The position numbers and the translations under genes are program-made. Shown piece after piece: positions 1 through 9,055 of a stretch of DNA of 64,000 bases. The notes below the pieces were generated by a model, which saw only the letters and a list, made by a program, of their open reading frames with translations, was not told the origin of the DNA and made no database searches. This DNA is from Bifidobacterium eulemuris (GTDB taxonomy: Bacteria > Actinomycetota > Actinomycetes > Actinomycetales > Bifidobacteriaceae), in assembly GCF_014898155.1 (NCBI RefSeq), contig NZ_CP062938.1, forward strand, positions 1,364,001 through 1,428,000, in the 5' to 3' direction. Each line of letters begins with the position of its first letter. Within the stretch, counting starts at the first letter, position 1.

Positions 1-1073
1 AGGCGCAGATGCTTGACCAGCAGGCCCACGGTCACGAAGTCGCGGTAGGGCAGGCCGTTGGCCACCTCCACCATGTCGGCGGGCGCGGGCTTGGCGCCGG
101 CCTCACCGGCGGCGGCCGGCGCGTTGATCGCGTTGACCAGGTCCTTCACCGGCATCGAGGAGATGAACTGGTCGGCCGCGAGTTCGGTGCGGTTGCCTTC
201 GGAATCCTCGTACACCACGGCGGCGATCGCGCCGTCCACCTGCTTGAGCTCCACCACCTTGGCGTCGGTGAGCACCTTGACGCCGGCGGCGGCGCAGTTC
301 TCCTCGACGGTCTCCCACAGCTGGCCGGGGCCGTACTTGGGGTACCAGAACTCCTCGATCAGCGAGGTCTCGACCTCGGAGCTGTCGCGCTTCTTGGGGC
401 TGAGTTTGGCGAAGGCGTTCTTCAGCACGCCCATGATGCTCAGTCCCTTGACGCGCTGCGCGCCCCAGTCGGCGGAGATCTGCGAGGGATGGCGGCCCCA
501 CAGCTTCTCGGTGTAGCCCTCGAAGAACATGGAGTAGAGCTTGCGGCCGAAGCGGTTGATGTAGAAGTTCTCCAGATTGTCCTCGGGCAGCTTGTGCACC
601 ATGGAGGCGAGGTAGGAGAAGCCGGCCTGCATGGTCAGTTTGAAGCCCATCGCCCGGAAGGTGTTGGCGCTCAGCGAGATCGGATAGTCGAAGAACCGGC
701 GGTTCCAGAAGATGCGGGAGACACGGTGGCGCTTGAGCATCACCTTGTCTTCGACCTCGGGATCGGGGCCGCCCGGCTCCATATCGTGTTCGCGGCCGAG
801 CTTGCGGTCGTCGTATGAGGGCGCGCCCTGCAGCGGAAGCGTGTCCTTCCACCACTGCATGATGCGTTCGTCCTTCGAGAAGAAGCGGTGGCCGCCGATA
901 TCCATACGGTTGCCGTTATGGCGCACGGTACGTGAGATGCCGCCGAACTCACGGGTCTCCTCAAGCACGGTCACGTCGTACGCTTCTGCGCCGCCGTCCT
1001 TGATCAGTTCCCATGCGGCGGTCAGACCGGCGGGGCCGCCGCCGATAATCACCACAGATTGTTTTTCGGTCAC
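1..1073 (-). CDS. FAD/NAD(P)-dependent oxidoreductase, partial
   Basis: The N-terminal part opens with a dinucleotide-binding beta-alpha-beta motif, VVIIGGGPAGLTAAWEL, at about residues 7-23, followed by an acidic residue after the second strand (VLEE) and a GGHRFF segment. Later segments such as FEGYTEKLWG and SADWGAQRVKGLS are typical of the amine-oxidase / UDP-galactopyranose-mutase-like FAD family in actinobacteria. About 357 residues are present and the C-terminus lies beyond the window edge. I chose the GTG at 1073 because AGGAGA lies five bases upstream and the Rossmann motif then begins near the N-terminus. It probably oxidises or isomerises a sugar or isoprenoid substrate; the substrate is not deducible. 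Confidence 0.8.
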   Translation of the reverse strand, partial: MTEKQSVVIIGGGPAGLTAAWELIKDGGAEAYDVTVLEETREFGGISRTVRHNGNRMDIGGHRFFSKDERIMQWWKDTLPLQGAPSYDDRKLGREHDMEPGGPDPEVEDKVMLKRHRVSRIFWNRRFFDYPISLSANTFRAMGFKLTMQAGFSYLASMVHKLPEDNLENFYINRFGRKLYSMFFEGYTEKLWGRHPSQISADWGAQRVKGLSIMGVLKNAFAKLSPKKRDSSEVETSLIEEFWYPKYGPGQLWETVEENCAAAGVKVLTDAKVVELKQVDGAIAAVVYEDSEGNRTELAADQFISSMPVKDLVNAINAPAAAGEAGAKPAPADMVEVANGLPYRDFVTVGLLVKHLR

Positions 1074-1242
1074 GATGTCTCCTTGCTCATCAAAATCAGG
1101 GACAGTCTACCCGACCCCGCGGCGAACGCACGCTCTTCATGTGCGAATGCACACAGAATCATTCCCAGCATAGCCCGCAAAAGCCCGCCATTTCGCCTGT
1201 TATCGTTCACACCAGCGAAAAGGGGGCGGGCTGAGGCGCCAA

Positions 1243-1557
1243 TCAGTGGATATCGTCGGGAATGTCGATATCGGTTTTCTGCACTTCCTCGACGTTCACG
1301 TCCTTGAAGGTCACGATGCGCACGGATTTGACGAAGCGGCTGGAACGGTAGACGTCCCACACCCATGCGTCGGTGAGCTGCACGTCGAAATAGACGTCCT
1401 GCCCGGCGGAACGCACGTTGAAATCGACCTTATTCGCCAGATAGAACCGGCGTTCGGTCTCCACCACGTAGGTGAACAGTTTGATGACGTCACGATACTC
1501 CCGATACAGGGCGAGTTCGGCGTCGGTTTCGTAGTTGTCGAGATCCTCGGCACTCAT
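1243..1557 (-). CDS. DUF2469 family protein
   Basis: This 104-residue protein has the hallmark start MSAEDLDNYETDAELALYRE and the later blocks VVETERRFYLAN, TDAWVWDVYR and VRIVTFKDVNVEE, which identify the actinobacterial DUF2469 family. Its biochemical role is unknown; it is small, acidic and lacks membrane segments. A longer GTG start at 1572 overlaps the stop codon of the upstream GNAT gene as GTGA, so coupled translation is likely. Family members normally begin at MSAEDL, which favours the ATG at 1557; five extra residues would be added by the GTG. Confidence 0.85.
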   Translation of the reverse strand: MSAEDLDNYETDAELALYREYRDVIKLFTYVVETERRFYLANKVDFNVRSAGQDVYFDVQLTDAWVWDVYRSSRFVKSVRIVTFKDVNVEEVQKTDIDIPDDIH

Positions 1558-1568
1558 ATGTCGTTCGC

Positions 1569-2633
1569 TCACTTACCTTCCGTGTCGCGCTTGCGGCCGC
1601 GGCCCAACGTGCGCCACCATGCGTCCTTCGACGTTTTGCGTTCGGACTGCCCGTAGGGCCAGTTGCTTTCCGGTTCCGATTCGCCCGAAGCGCCGGCATT
1701 GGCCGGATGCGGCCTGCCGGTGGATTCTCCGGCCGCCGGTTCGGCCTCGTTCATATGATCCTCGCGTTTCGGCTCGCCCGCAGGCGTCTCGCCGGAGTGT
1801 TCGGATTCGCCCACGGCGGTTTCGCCATCGCCCAAATCGACCGTCTGCCGGATGGCGAGGGAGTGCTCGCGCGCGCTCAACGCCTCCTTGACGCCGGGAT
1901 TGTCCTCGAACACGTGCATGCCGAAGGCGTCGAGGGAACGGATCGGGTCGTATTCGTCGACCAACGTGTCCATCACGATCAGATCCTGGTATTTGTTGTT
2001 CTCCGTATCCCACAGGGCGTCGCGCGAGACGCCGGAGGGCACGAAGCCCAGCGAACGGTAGACGGAGTTCGAACGGGAGTTCTTCTCGGGCACGCCCACC
2101 CAGATGCGGTGCATGCCCAGGCCAGCGGGCTGCGGCGCGAATCCGAAGGTCATCACGCGCGGCATCGCGTCTCGCGAATAGCCGCGGCCGCGGTAGTCGC
2201 GTCCCAGAATCACCTGGATGCGCGCGGAACGCGACCAGCCGTCCACATCGATCAGGAAGATCATGCCGATCACCTTGTTGGGCGTGGGGGCGTCGAACTC
2301 GCCGTCGTCGTCATGGTCGGCGTCGGTGAGGATGGCCCAGGCCACGGTGCGGCGGGATTCGGGATCGCCCACGCCGGATTCCGCCGGCTGCTGCCCGTTC
2401 GTCCATGCCACGGAACGTCGGACCCATGCGTGCACCAGCGCGCGCTCGGCGGCCGCGTCCTTGCCGGTGATTTTGGACGCGCCGTAGAAGGCGTCCAGCT
2501 CGTCGAGCCTGGGAAGATCCTCCACGGTGGCGGGCCTCAGATGCACCATCTCGCCACGAATCGGCGGAATGACGATACGTGCAGGCAGCTCGCGGGACGA
2601 CTCCCCTGTTTTCTGAGCGGTGTTCTCGATCAT
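1569..2633 (-). CDS. GNAT family N-acetyltransferase
   Basis: About 354 residues. The first two thirds match a GNAT fold of the RimJ type: MVHLRPATVEDLPRLDEL at the start, the acetyl-CoA loop in GRDYRGRGYSRDAMPRV, and VPEKNSRSNSVYRSLGF near the end of the domain. The last hundred residues are hydrophilic and low in complexity (Glu, Gly, Ser, Asn), ending in a basic tail. Such enzymes transfer acetyl from acetyl-CoA to an amine; the acceptor is unknown. The start is uncertain: ATG at 2633, ATG at 2645 and TTG at 2666 are all in frame, and AGGAA lies just before 2633. The stop overlaps the possible GTG start of the DUF2469 gene. Confidence 0.8.
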   Translation of the reverse strand: MIENTAQKTGESSRELPARIVIPPIRGEMVHLRPATVEDLPRLDELDAFYGASKITGKDAAAERALVHAWVRRSVAWTNGQQPAESGVGDPESRRTVAWAILTDADHDDDGEFDAPTPNKVIGMIFLIDVDGWSRSARIQVILGRDYRGRGYSRDAMPRVMTFGFAPQPAGLGMHRIWVGVPEKNSRSNSVYRSLGFVPSGVSRDALWDTENNKYQDLIVMDTLVDEYDPIRSLDAFGMHVFEDNPGVKEALSAREHSLAIRQTVDLGDGETAVGESEHSGETPAGEPKREDHMNEAEPAAGESTGRPHPANAGASGESEPESNWPYGQSERKTSKDAWWRTLGRGRKRDTEGK

Positions 2634-2837
2634 GGTTCCTAACATTTCCTCATGATTGGTCAACAATCAATGCCGAACATATCTTACTCGGCTGTATGAA
2701 CGCTGGAAGAAAATCGAGCGTGATATGCCCCACACCCCACCATGCGGCACGGCGTGTTTTCGTTCAGGATCCGTGTTTCGTTCAGGATCCATAGGAGTAG
2801 TAGGAGCATGGTGGAATGGGACGGCCGCCCACCGTTC

Positions 2838-3326
2838 TCAGCCGCGTCCGAGGCTATGGCGCGATGCCTGGTAGCGTTGCACGCGGTCCGAACGGGTTAC
2901 GCCCACGCTTATTCCGGGCAGCGGCACCGGCTCGCGCGCAATGCGCTCCTCGAGACGCGCCACACGCTCCTCCAACTCCGAGATCCGACGCGCCTGCATC
3001 AACGTGAGCGAACGCGTCAAAACCTCCAACGAGCCGCCCGACGGCACCGACATGTCCACATCCCGGGTGTCGTCGTCGCCCTGCGCGTCCAACGGCATCG
3101 ACGCCCACCGGTTCGTGCACCGCTCGATGCGCTTGCGCCCGATGATCTTCGGGTCCAGCCCCGCCTCACGGAACAGGGCCACCGGAGACTCGCCCGCCCG
3201 ATACCGGCGCAGGAACTGTTTGCGGAACTCCGGCGAGTAATGAATCCGATACTCGCTCACATCCGCCACCGCCGGCAACGTGAGCAGATACGCCCGCTCC
3301 TCACGCGTGAACGCCGTACGACCCAT
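2838..3326 (-). CDS. HTH-domain protein, transposase OrfA-like
   Basis: A 162-residue protein with an N-terminal helix-turn-helix-like region: FRKQFLRRYRAGESPVALFREAGLDPKIIGRKRIERC resembles the DNA-binding subunit of IS3-type transposases. The C-terminal half includes a short predicted coiled coil, RISELEERVARLEERIAREP. The start at 3326 is supported by GGAGGT seven bases upstream. No OrfB-like integrase gene, terminal repeat or target duplication is visible nearby, so it may be a domesticated regulator or orphan of an insertion sequence. It lies downstream of the tip adhesin on the same strand, separated by two strong inverted repeats. Confidence 0.6.
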   Translation of the reverse strand: MGRTAFTREERAYLLTLPAVADVSEYRIHYSPEFRKQFLRRYRAGESPVALFREAGLDPKIIGRKRIERCTNRWASMPLDAQGDDDTRDVDMSVPSGGSLEVLTRSLTLMQARRISELEERVARLEERIAREPVPLPGISVGVTRSDRVQRYQASRHSLGRG

Positions 3327-3383
3327 CGCACACCTCCAAACCAACAACTACGACACGGCCCGCCCCATAGCGAACCCCGCCCC

Positions 3384-3420
3384 GTTGGTTGGTCCGGCCG
3401 GGCCGGCTGGACCAACCAAC
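3384..3420. terminator. perfect 12-bp inverted repeat, probable pilus-locus terminator
   Basis: The arms GTTGGTTGGTCC and GGACCAACCAAC flank a GC-rich loop about 60 bases past the stop of the giant surface protein. No clear T run follows on the minus strand, so rho-independent function is inferred from stem strength and position. Confidence 0.55.
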
Positions 3421-3427
3421 GAGTCCG

Positions 3428-3464
3428 CCCGGCCAGACGTTCCTCCGTGGAACGCCGGACCGGG
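3428..3464. terminator. imperfect 16-bp inverted repeat
   Basis: Arms read CCCGGCCAGACGTTCC and GGAACGCCGGACCGGG with three mismatches. On the plus strand it is followed by CTGTTTTTCC; on the minus strand it lies 17 bases after the adhesin stop. It may form a double terminator with the neighbouring repeat. Confidence 0.45.
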
Positions 3465-3480
3465 CGAAATCCTGTTTTTC

Positions 3481-6400
3481 CTACGCGTGGTTGCTCCACA
3501 GTTGTGAGCCCTTACGCCAGCGCAGCCACGCGGCCAGACCAAGCAGGGCGACCAGCACCGCCGGCACGATCACCTGCATCCACCACGGCTTCGTACCCGT
3601 CAATGGCAGTTGGCTCACCGGGGGCAGGCTCGCCGTCCATTGGCCCTTCCACGTCACGGCCGTGTTGTAGTCGGTGATCCGCTGCGTGGTCGTCTGCGCC
3701 GCCGGGTCCACGACGTTCTTGCCCTCATCGACGGACCAGCCGTTGAACGTCACCGTACGCGAATTATTGTTCTCGACCTTCCAGTTCAACGGCCCCTGCT
3801 TGCCTTGGAAATCCGACTGCTTCTCGCCCAAGTTCACCGTGGGCAGGTAATAGCGGTCGAACAGGTAACGGCCCGTATACGCCGGATAATTCGCCAACAT
3901 CGACGCGATCGAAGGTCTTTCAGCAGAACCATCCCCCATAGGATAACAGGGCATGCCATCCATGAGCAGCCAGCACAATGACGGCTTGAACGAGCTGTCA
4001 TGCAGCATCGAGATGTTGTCCGCGTACGAGACCTTCTGCTCCACGCGGTACACCGCCACCATCAACGTGCCCGACAGCCCCGGGTTCGTCGCGGTCGGCC
4101 CGGACTCCGAGGTGGGGTTCGGCGTGTACTTCCAGCTCGTATTCGCGATGTCGTTGCCCAGACCTTGAACCTTCAGACCACCGGACAACGCCACATCCCC
4201 CGTCGTGCAGTACAGATCCCGCTGGCTTGGAATGGTGACGCCCTTATCCCGCAGCAGCTGGTCGCATGTCTGTCCCGACACCAACGACAGATTGACGTAG
4301 TCGTCGGTGGTCCCACTCTCTGGCTTCACCCTCGCCTTGGCGGTCAACGTTGCCGGAGGCATGTAATCGGGATCCTGGTCGTACCGGTACGTGGTCGCCA
4401 ACATATTATTCGAGTATTTCTCCGGCACCGGCATGATGAACCGCACCGTACTCGTCTGGAACGCGGGGATTCCGTCTTTCTTAAAATCGTTCTGGTTGAA
4501 CGCGGACCACCCATCGTAAGGGACACCGGTCACCACGGTACCCACATAATACTGGTACGTCTTGCCGAACACGCTCTCCACCGTGCGCACCGTATCGTTC
4601 TGACTCCATTGCGCCTCGAGATACACGCCCTTCGCGTCGTCGGGGATCGCGAACAAGCCGATAGTGATGAGATTGCCCGGCTGCACGTTCGGCAATGGCA
4701 CCGTGTTGTCGCCCACGACGGTCGTAATCTCATCGCCCTTCGCAGCGCACTTCTCGTCCGTACACCAGTACGCCTTCCACCCCTCGAAATACCAGGTCTT
4801 GCCATTGGACGCCGTGCGCGTGGGCACCACGTTCTGCACCTCGACCTGCGCGGTCGACGGATCCCGGCCGGCCAGATTGTACGACACGTCCACCGGCATC
4901 GAATTCTGATCCACCTGCCCCTCTTTCGTGCCAGCTTGCACCGTAGAATCACCCACGTGGAAGGTCGCCTGGTACGTGACCGCCGTCGCGCTGATCGACA
5001 GCGTGTACGGCTGCGTCGAATACTTGGGCGTCTTATCGTACACAAGGCAGTATATCCACTGGGAGGGCGAGCCGTTTCCTTCCGTCTTTTCGAAGAAACA
5101 GCGGTTGGAATGGGCCGAACCCGGACTCCAGAACGTGCTCTGGAATCCGATATTCCCAGTGCCGACGGCGACATGCTCCTGCGGCGTGGGATCGATAGGC
5201 AGGTCTATCGTCGTCTTTCCGTCGTATTTGGTCACCTTCACCTGATAGTTCGTGTAACCCAACTCGCGTTTGAACCGGAACAGCATACCACGCCCGGCCC
5301 GATAGTCGTTGTGCTTGTAGTAGCGGTCAGAACCGTATTTTATCTGCTGAACTTCGTCGCCTGGCTTCAAGGCCTCGAGCTGGGTCGTCCACGCCGCCCA
5401 CTCCTGACGCGGATTCGATGCCCAGGTCATCTTCGTCTCATAGTTGCCAGACTTGATTGTGCCGGAGTGCTCCCAACCCTCCACTTCGACTCCGTTTTCG
5501 TTGAACTTGCCGTAGTACGCCCTGTACATCTGCAGATCGCTCACACCGGTCGTGTTGCCGATGAACAACTCGCGGTTGATCGACTTGGTCCAGGTCAGCT
5601 TCACGCTCACATCCGTGGTCACACCCTCAAGGAAAATGAAGTACGGGTGGATCGACATCATATTCTGCTGCGCATTAGAAAGGTTGGAATCGGTGGTGGA
5701 GGTCACCATGCTCCCCGACGGGCGGTACAATTGGATTCCCTCGCACACCGCCACCTTGACCCCGTTCAGCGCCCCACCGGACAAGGTCGTATACGCGCAC
5801 GGCATGCTGGTGGCATCCGTCGGCTCCGCATTACCGCCTTGCAGGTCGCCGGTCTTGCCCATATAGGTCGGCACCGACGCGCGCTCCAACGTCTTCTCGT
5901 ACGCACATCCCTTCTTGTTCGCCGCAGTGTCGGTGCTCGTCGCGCAGATCGTGATGGCTGACAGGAACTGCGTCCACCCAAGGGTCTTATCGGACTGCGA
6001 AGTCATGTTGTCCTGCTGGTAACGGATGTCGTTCAACGCCAAAATAGCCACGCTGCCGCCGTTATACACCGAAAGGCCGTCCACGGACAAATCCGTGTAC
6101 TGAGCATCCGTGTATACCTCATCGTTGGCTCCCAAACCATTCTGGGTTTTCGTGTCCCAACTATTGGAGAGCATACCGTACATTGCCGATGTACCAAAGA
6201 TACTAGTGAAAACTCCTGTTTGAGCGGCACTCTTAATCTTGCCACGCAACTCCGAGCCGTCGTCAGTCCCTCCAGTGTATTGGCCGCCCAAAGCCTTGTT
6301 GATCTGAACCTTCATGGTCTCGAAGCCGGGGTTGAGCGACTGGTTCCTGACCGTGGTGACCATACCGATGGTCTGCTGGCCCGCGGGACTCATACCTCCC

Positions 6401-8181
6401 GTATTGTTCTCGTACTCGGTCGTGCGCCCGGAGATCGACGTCACGCTCACGTTATGGCTGCTGCCCGTCGTCCTCACGGTAGTGCCAGCGATTGTACTAC
6501 TACCGTTAACGCTCGCGCTGATGGACTCCTTGACGCACAGCAGGAACCCCCTACTGCTACTACTGCCGCTAGCGGGTTCCTGGAACGTACTTCCCAGGGT
6601 TCCACTCGTGGCCTTCAACGTGAATGACTGCATGTTCGTCGAGGGGTTCAACTCACCCACGGCAGCAACGGTAACCCTGCGTGTATCAGCGCTGGCACTG
6701 TTCAGACTGTCATACACTTTCGAGTTCGTGGACTCACTGCACTTCTCGTTCTCGTCGGCGGTGTAGCCCTCTTTGAGATACATCATCAACTGGCTGCCCG
6801 CATACGTCTTCTGCACCTGGAACGAAATCCAACCCGTCTCATGCGTGCTCGCGTCGCCCGTCGCCTCTGTCACAACCGTCCCGCTCAGGCCCGTACCCGA
6901 ACTGTCGACGCCCAACGAACGATACCCCACGCGGATGCTACCCGTGTTCACGAACGACACCACGACCTGCGCGCCATCCGGCAGCTTCGTCAACATGCAC
7001 TTGTTCACCTTGGAGCCGGTACCGCTCTCGAGGTTCCCATCGACCCACGGCGTGCACTGGTTGGTGGCCGTCTTGCCGCCGCTCTCATCGTACGCCAGCA
7101 CGTACGTCTCATTGTTGATCGTGCCCATCCACGCCAGGCGCATACGCAACTGGCCTTGGTACTTCAGCCACACGCCGTCGTACTTGTAGCCCTGGCCGTT
7201 CGGCAAACCAATGGAGCTCAGATAATAGTTACTGCTACCAAGTACGGCGGGTTTGCCGTCGACGCGCTGAATGTACTCACTTCGGAAGCACTTACTCACG
7301 AGAAAAGCGAAAGCCGATGTACCATCAGTGATGCCTTCATTGGGGAAATGCGTCTTAAGAATCGTAATCAGTTCGTCCTCGTCCTTGGCCAACGTCATAT
7401 GCGCGCCACAGTTGTACGTCGTGTAGATCTCGGCATCGACACTGGCCTTATTCGTGGGATCCACTTTGACGAACCCCAAGGCATAGTTGTCATACCTATT
7501 GTTTGACGACGCTGTGGTGGCCTGGCCATTCAACGTCAAACCGACCTTCGGCACATTGGTTTTCAAATCACCCACCGTGTAATCCGTGTACGCCTTCGCG
7601 TTCTTCGGATCCCACGTCGTGGAGTTCACCGCCTGGGCGTCCGTGCCGTCATCGTTCGCCGCGAACACACCCTCATCCGCCGACACACCAGTATTGTCGC
7701 CGGATGAATCATCCGAAACGACGGACGGCTCATCCGACGCGTCCGCCACGTCCGACGTGCCGGACGCGTCGCCGGCCGAATCACCCTGCACGTCGGCATC
7801 GCCCGCACCGGTCGCATCGGACGCGTCGGACGAATCAGCGGACGAACCGGTCGAATCAGCGGACGAGTCACCGGTCGCACCGGTCGAATCGGACGTATCG
7901 GTCGAACCGCCGGCGGTACCGGACGTGTCCTCGGACGAGCCGGCGGTGCCGGTCGAATCAGTGGTGGTGCCGGTCGTATCGGACGTGTCGGTGCCGGCGG
8001 TACCGGTCGTGTCGGTGGTGGTCTGGGCCGTGTCGGTGCCGGACGCCTCCTCGGCGTACGCGTTCGTGGCGCTCGTGGCCACACCCGCCAACATCGCCAA
8101 CGCGCACAAGGACGGCAACGCCCTACGCGCCACAGCGCACGTCGCCCTACCGACAGCCTCCAACCAACGAGCATCCATCAT
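3481..8181 (-). CDS. giant LPXTG surface protein, probable pilus tip adhesin
   Basis: This 1,566-residue protein has a signal peptide ending near NAYAEE, then about 120 residues rich in Ser, Thr, Asp and Gly, then a long region of predicted beta structure. Near the C-terminus are segments ending in FEGWKAYW and VTFNGWSVDEG, typical of InlB-type (Listeria-Bacteroides) beta repeats. The cell-wall sorting signal is LPLTG at residues 1525-1529, a hydrophobic helix and a short basic tail. I chose ATG 8181 because GAGGTG lies seven bases upstream. Its place beside a backbone pilin and class C sortase suggests the minor or tip subunit that contacts the host. The order in the locus is unusual: the tip gene is last. 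Confidence 0.85.
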   Translation of the reverse strand: MMDARWLEAVGRATCAVARRALPSLCALAMLAGVATSATNAYAEEASGTDTAQTTTDTTGTAGTDTSDTTGTTTDSTGTAGSSEDTSGTAGGSTDTSDSTGATGDSSADSTGSSADSSDASDATGAGDADVQGDSAGDASGTSDVADASDEPSVVSDDSSGDNTGVSADEGVFAANDDGTDAQAVNSTTWDPKNAKAYTDYTVGDLKTNVPKVGLTLNGQATTASSNNRYDNYALGFVKVDPTNKASVDAEIYTTYNCGAHMTLAKDEDELITILKTHFPNEGITDGTSAFAFLVSKCFRSEYIQRVDGKPAVLGSSNYYLSSIGLPNGQGYKYDGVWLKYQGQLRMRLAWMGTINNETYVLAYDESGGKTATNQCTPWVDGNLESGTGSKVNKCMLTKLPDGAQVVVSFVNTGSIRVGYRSLGVDSSGTGLSGTVVTEATGDASTHETGWISFQVQKTYAGSQLMMYLKEGYTADENEKCSESTNSKVYDSLNSASADTRRVTVAAVGELNPSTNMQSFTLKATSGTLGSTFQEPASGSSSSRGFLLCVKESISASVNGSSTIAGTTVRTTGSSHNVSVTSISGRTTEYENNTGGMSPAGQQTIGMVTTVRNQSLNPGFETMKVQINKALGGQYTGGTDDGSELRGKIKSAAQTGVFTSIFGTSAMYGMLSNSWDTKTQNGLGANDEVYTDAQYTDLSVDGLSVYNGGSVAILALNDIRYQQDNMTSQSDKTLGWTQFLSAITICATSTDTAANKKGCAYEKTLERASVPTYMGKTGDLQGGNAEPTDATSMPCAYTTLSGGALNGVKVAVCEGIQLYRPSGSMVTSTTDSNLSNAQQNMMSIHPYFIFLEGVTTDVSVKLTWTKSINRELFIGNTTGVSDLQMYRAYYGKFNENGVEVEGWEHSGTIKSGNYETKMTWASNPRQEWAAWTTQLEALKPGDEVQQIKYGSDRYYKHNDYRAGRGMLFRFKRELGYTNYQVKVTKYDGKTTIDLPIDPTPQEHVAVGTGNIGFQSTFWSPGSAHSNRCFFEKTEGNGSPSQWIYCLVYDKTPKYSTQPYTLSISATAVTYQATFHVGDSTVQAGTKEGQVDQNSMPVDVSYNLAGRDPSTAQVEVQNVVPTRTASNGKTWYFEGWKAYWCTDEKCAAKGDEITTVVGDNTVPLPNVQPGNLITIGLFAIPDDAKGVYLEAQWSQNDTVRTVESVFGKTYQYYVGTVVTGVPYDGWSAFNQNDFKKDGIPAFQTSTVRFIMPVPEKYSNNMLATTYRYDQDPDYMPPATLTAKARVKPESGTTDDYVNLSLVSGQTCDQLLRDKGVTIPSQRDLYCTTGDVALSGGLKVQGLGNDIANTSWKYTPNPTSESGPTATNPGLSGTLMVAVYRVEQKVSYADNISMLHDSSFKPSLCWLLMDGMPCYPMGDGSAERPSIASMLANYPAYTGRYLFDRYYLPTVNLGEKQSDFQGKQGPLNWKVENNNSRTVTFNGWSVDEGKNVVDPAAQTTTQRITDYNTAVTWKGQWTASLPPVSQLPLTGTKPWWMQVIVPAVLVALLGLAAWLRWRKGSQLWSNHA

Positions 8182-8344
8182 GAACGGCACCTCAATCAAT
8201 CAACCAAACCAATCCCACGACCCCATGCGAGGCGCCGGACCGGACAGCCCGCCTCACGGCGGACCGACGAACAACAACCACAACCACCCGGACCAAACCA
8301 GGCGAAACGTCATCACACACCCCCGCCACAAGCAGGAGCCCTAT

Positions 8345-8685
8345 CCCACCACTCACGGCGGGAACCATCCCGCCATTCAGGTCGGGAACCATCCCGACCA
8401 GTCGGGTCGGGGTCCATCCAGCCACTCAGGCTGGGGTCTATCCCAACCAATCAGGCCGGGCCTTATCCCACCGTTCAGGTTGGGAACCTTCCCGATCATT
8501 CGGGTCGGGGCCTATCCCAACCCATTCGGGTCGAGAACATCCCAACCGTTCAGGTTGGGAACCTTCCCGATCATTCAGGTCGGGGCCTATCCCAACCGTT
8601 CAGGTCGGGAACCGTCTCAACCATTCCGGTCGAGCGCATCCCGACCGTTCAGGTCGGGAACCATCCAGCCCGCTCGCGGGCCGGG
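8345..8685. repeat. array of about 14 tandem short hairpins
   Basis: Units of 23-26 bases each carry a small stem-loop, for example CCCGACC-GTTCA-GGTCGGG. The stems vary in step: CCCAACC pairs with GGTTGGG, and CCAGCC pairs with GGCTGG, so pairing is kept while sequence changes. The array sits between the pilin stop and the adhesin start, both on the minus strand, so it would be in any read-through mRNA. It could lower or stabilise downstream transcript and set pilin-to-tip ratio; that role is inferred. Confidence 0.8.
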
Positions 8686-8730
8686 ACCGCCCCATCGAAG
8701 CCGGGGCCGCTTCCCTCTCGTTTTCTTTTC

Positions 8731-8820
8731 CGTCATCCCACGTGGGGACGAAAGGGTTTCCGTCATCCCACGTGGGGACGAAAGGGTTTTCGTCATCCCG
8801 GGCGGGGACGGAAAGGAGGT
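8731..8820. repeat. three tandem 30-bp repeats
   Basis: Three copies with exact 30-base spacing begin at 8731, 8761 and 8791, each starting CGTCATCCC and containing a small dyad such as CCCACGTGGG. The third copy is more diverged. They run directly into a copy of the dispersed GTCATCCTGAGCGGAG element, so they probably arose by expansion of it. Confidence 0.8.
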
Positions 8821-8829
8821 TTTCTTTTT

Positions 8830-8872
8830 CGTCATCCTGAGCGGAGCCCGTGAGGGCGGAGTCGAAGGATCC
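8830..8872 (+). repeat. dispersed intergenic element copy
   Basis: Reads CGTCATCCTGAGCGGAG, a short variable centre, then CGGAGTCGAAGGATC. The same ends recur at several intergenic sites of this window in both orientations. Confidence 0.75.
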
Positions 8873-8954
8873 CGGAACCGTCGGCACCGAGGAACACGAA
8901 ACCCCACAAACCCGTCCCGCCCGGGACGACGAAAAAGAAGGAAGAAAAGCGTGA

Positions 8955-8980
8955 CGGCCCGCAGAGAAGGAAATGGGCCG
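8955..8980 (-). terminator. possible terminator after major pilin gene
   Basis: On the minus strand CGGCCC pairs with GGGCCG and is followed by a T-rich stretch (CTTTTCTTCCTTCTTTTT). The stem is only six bases, so termination may be partial, which would suit an operon where the tip gene is expressed less than the pilin. Confidence 0.4.
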
Positions 8981-9055
8981 CCACACAACCAGGACAGGCA
9001 TCCCGGCCGCCACACAAAGCGACGGACCGGAAAACCTTAGGGGAGCCACCCGGCG

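Noticed and set aside
3384-3420. Terminal inverted repeat of an insertion sequence around the HTH gene
   Set aside because: Both arms lie on the same side of the gene and no matching end is found near 2838.
8345-8685. CRISPR array with 24-bp repeats
   Set aside because: Hairpin units abut with no spacer sequence.
7586-9040. 484-codon plus-strand open frame over the adhesin start and the hairpin array
   Set aside because: It is the mirror of the Ser/Asp-rich adhesin head and of repeats; no ribosome site and no domain. The minus-strand genes explain the region.
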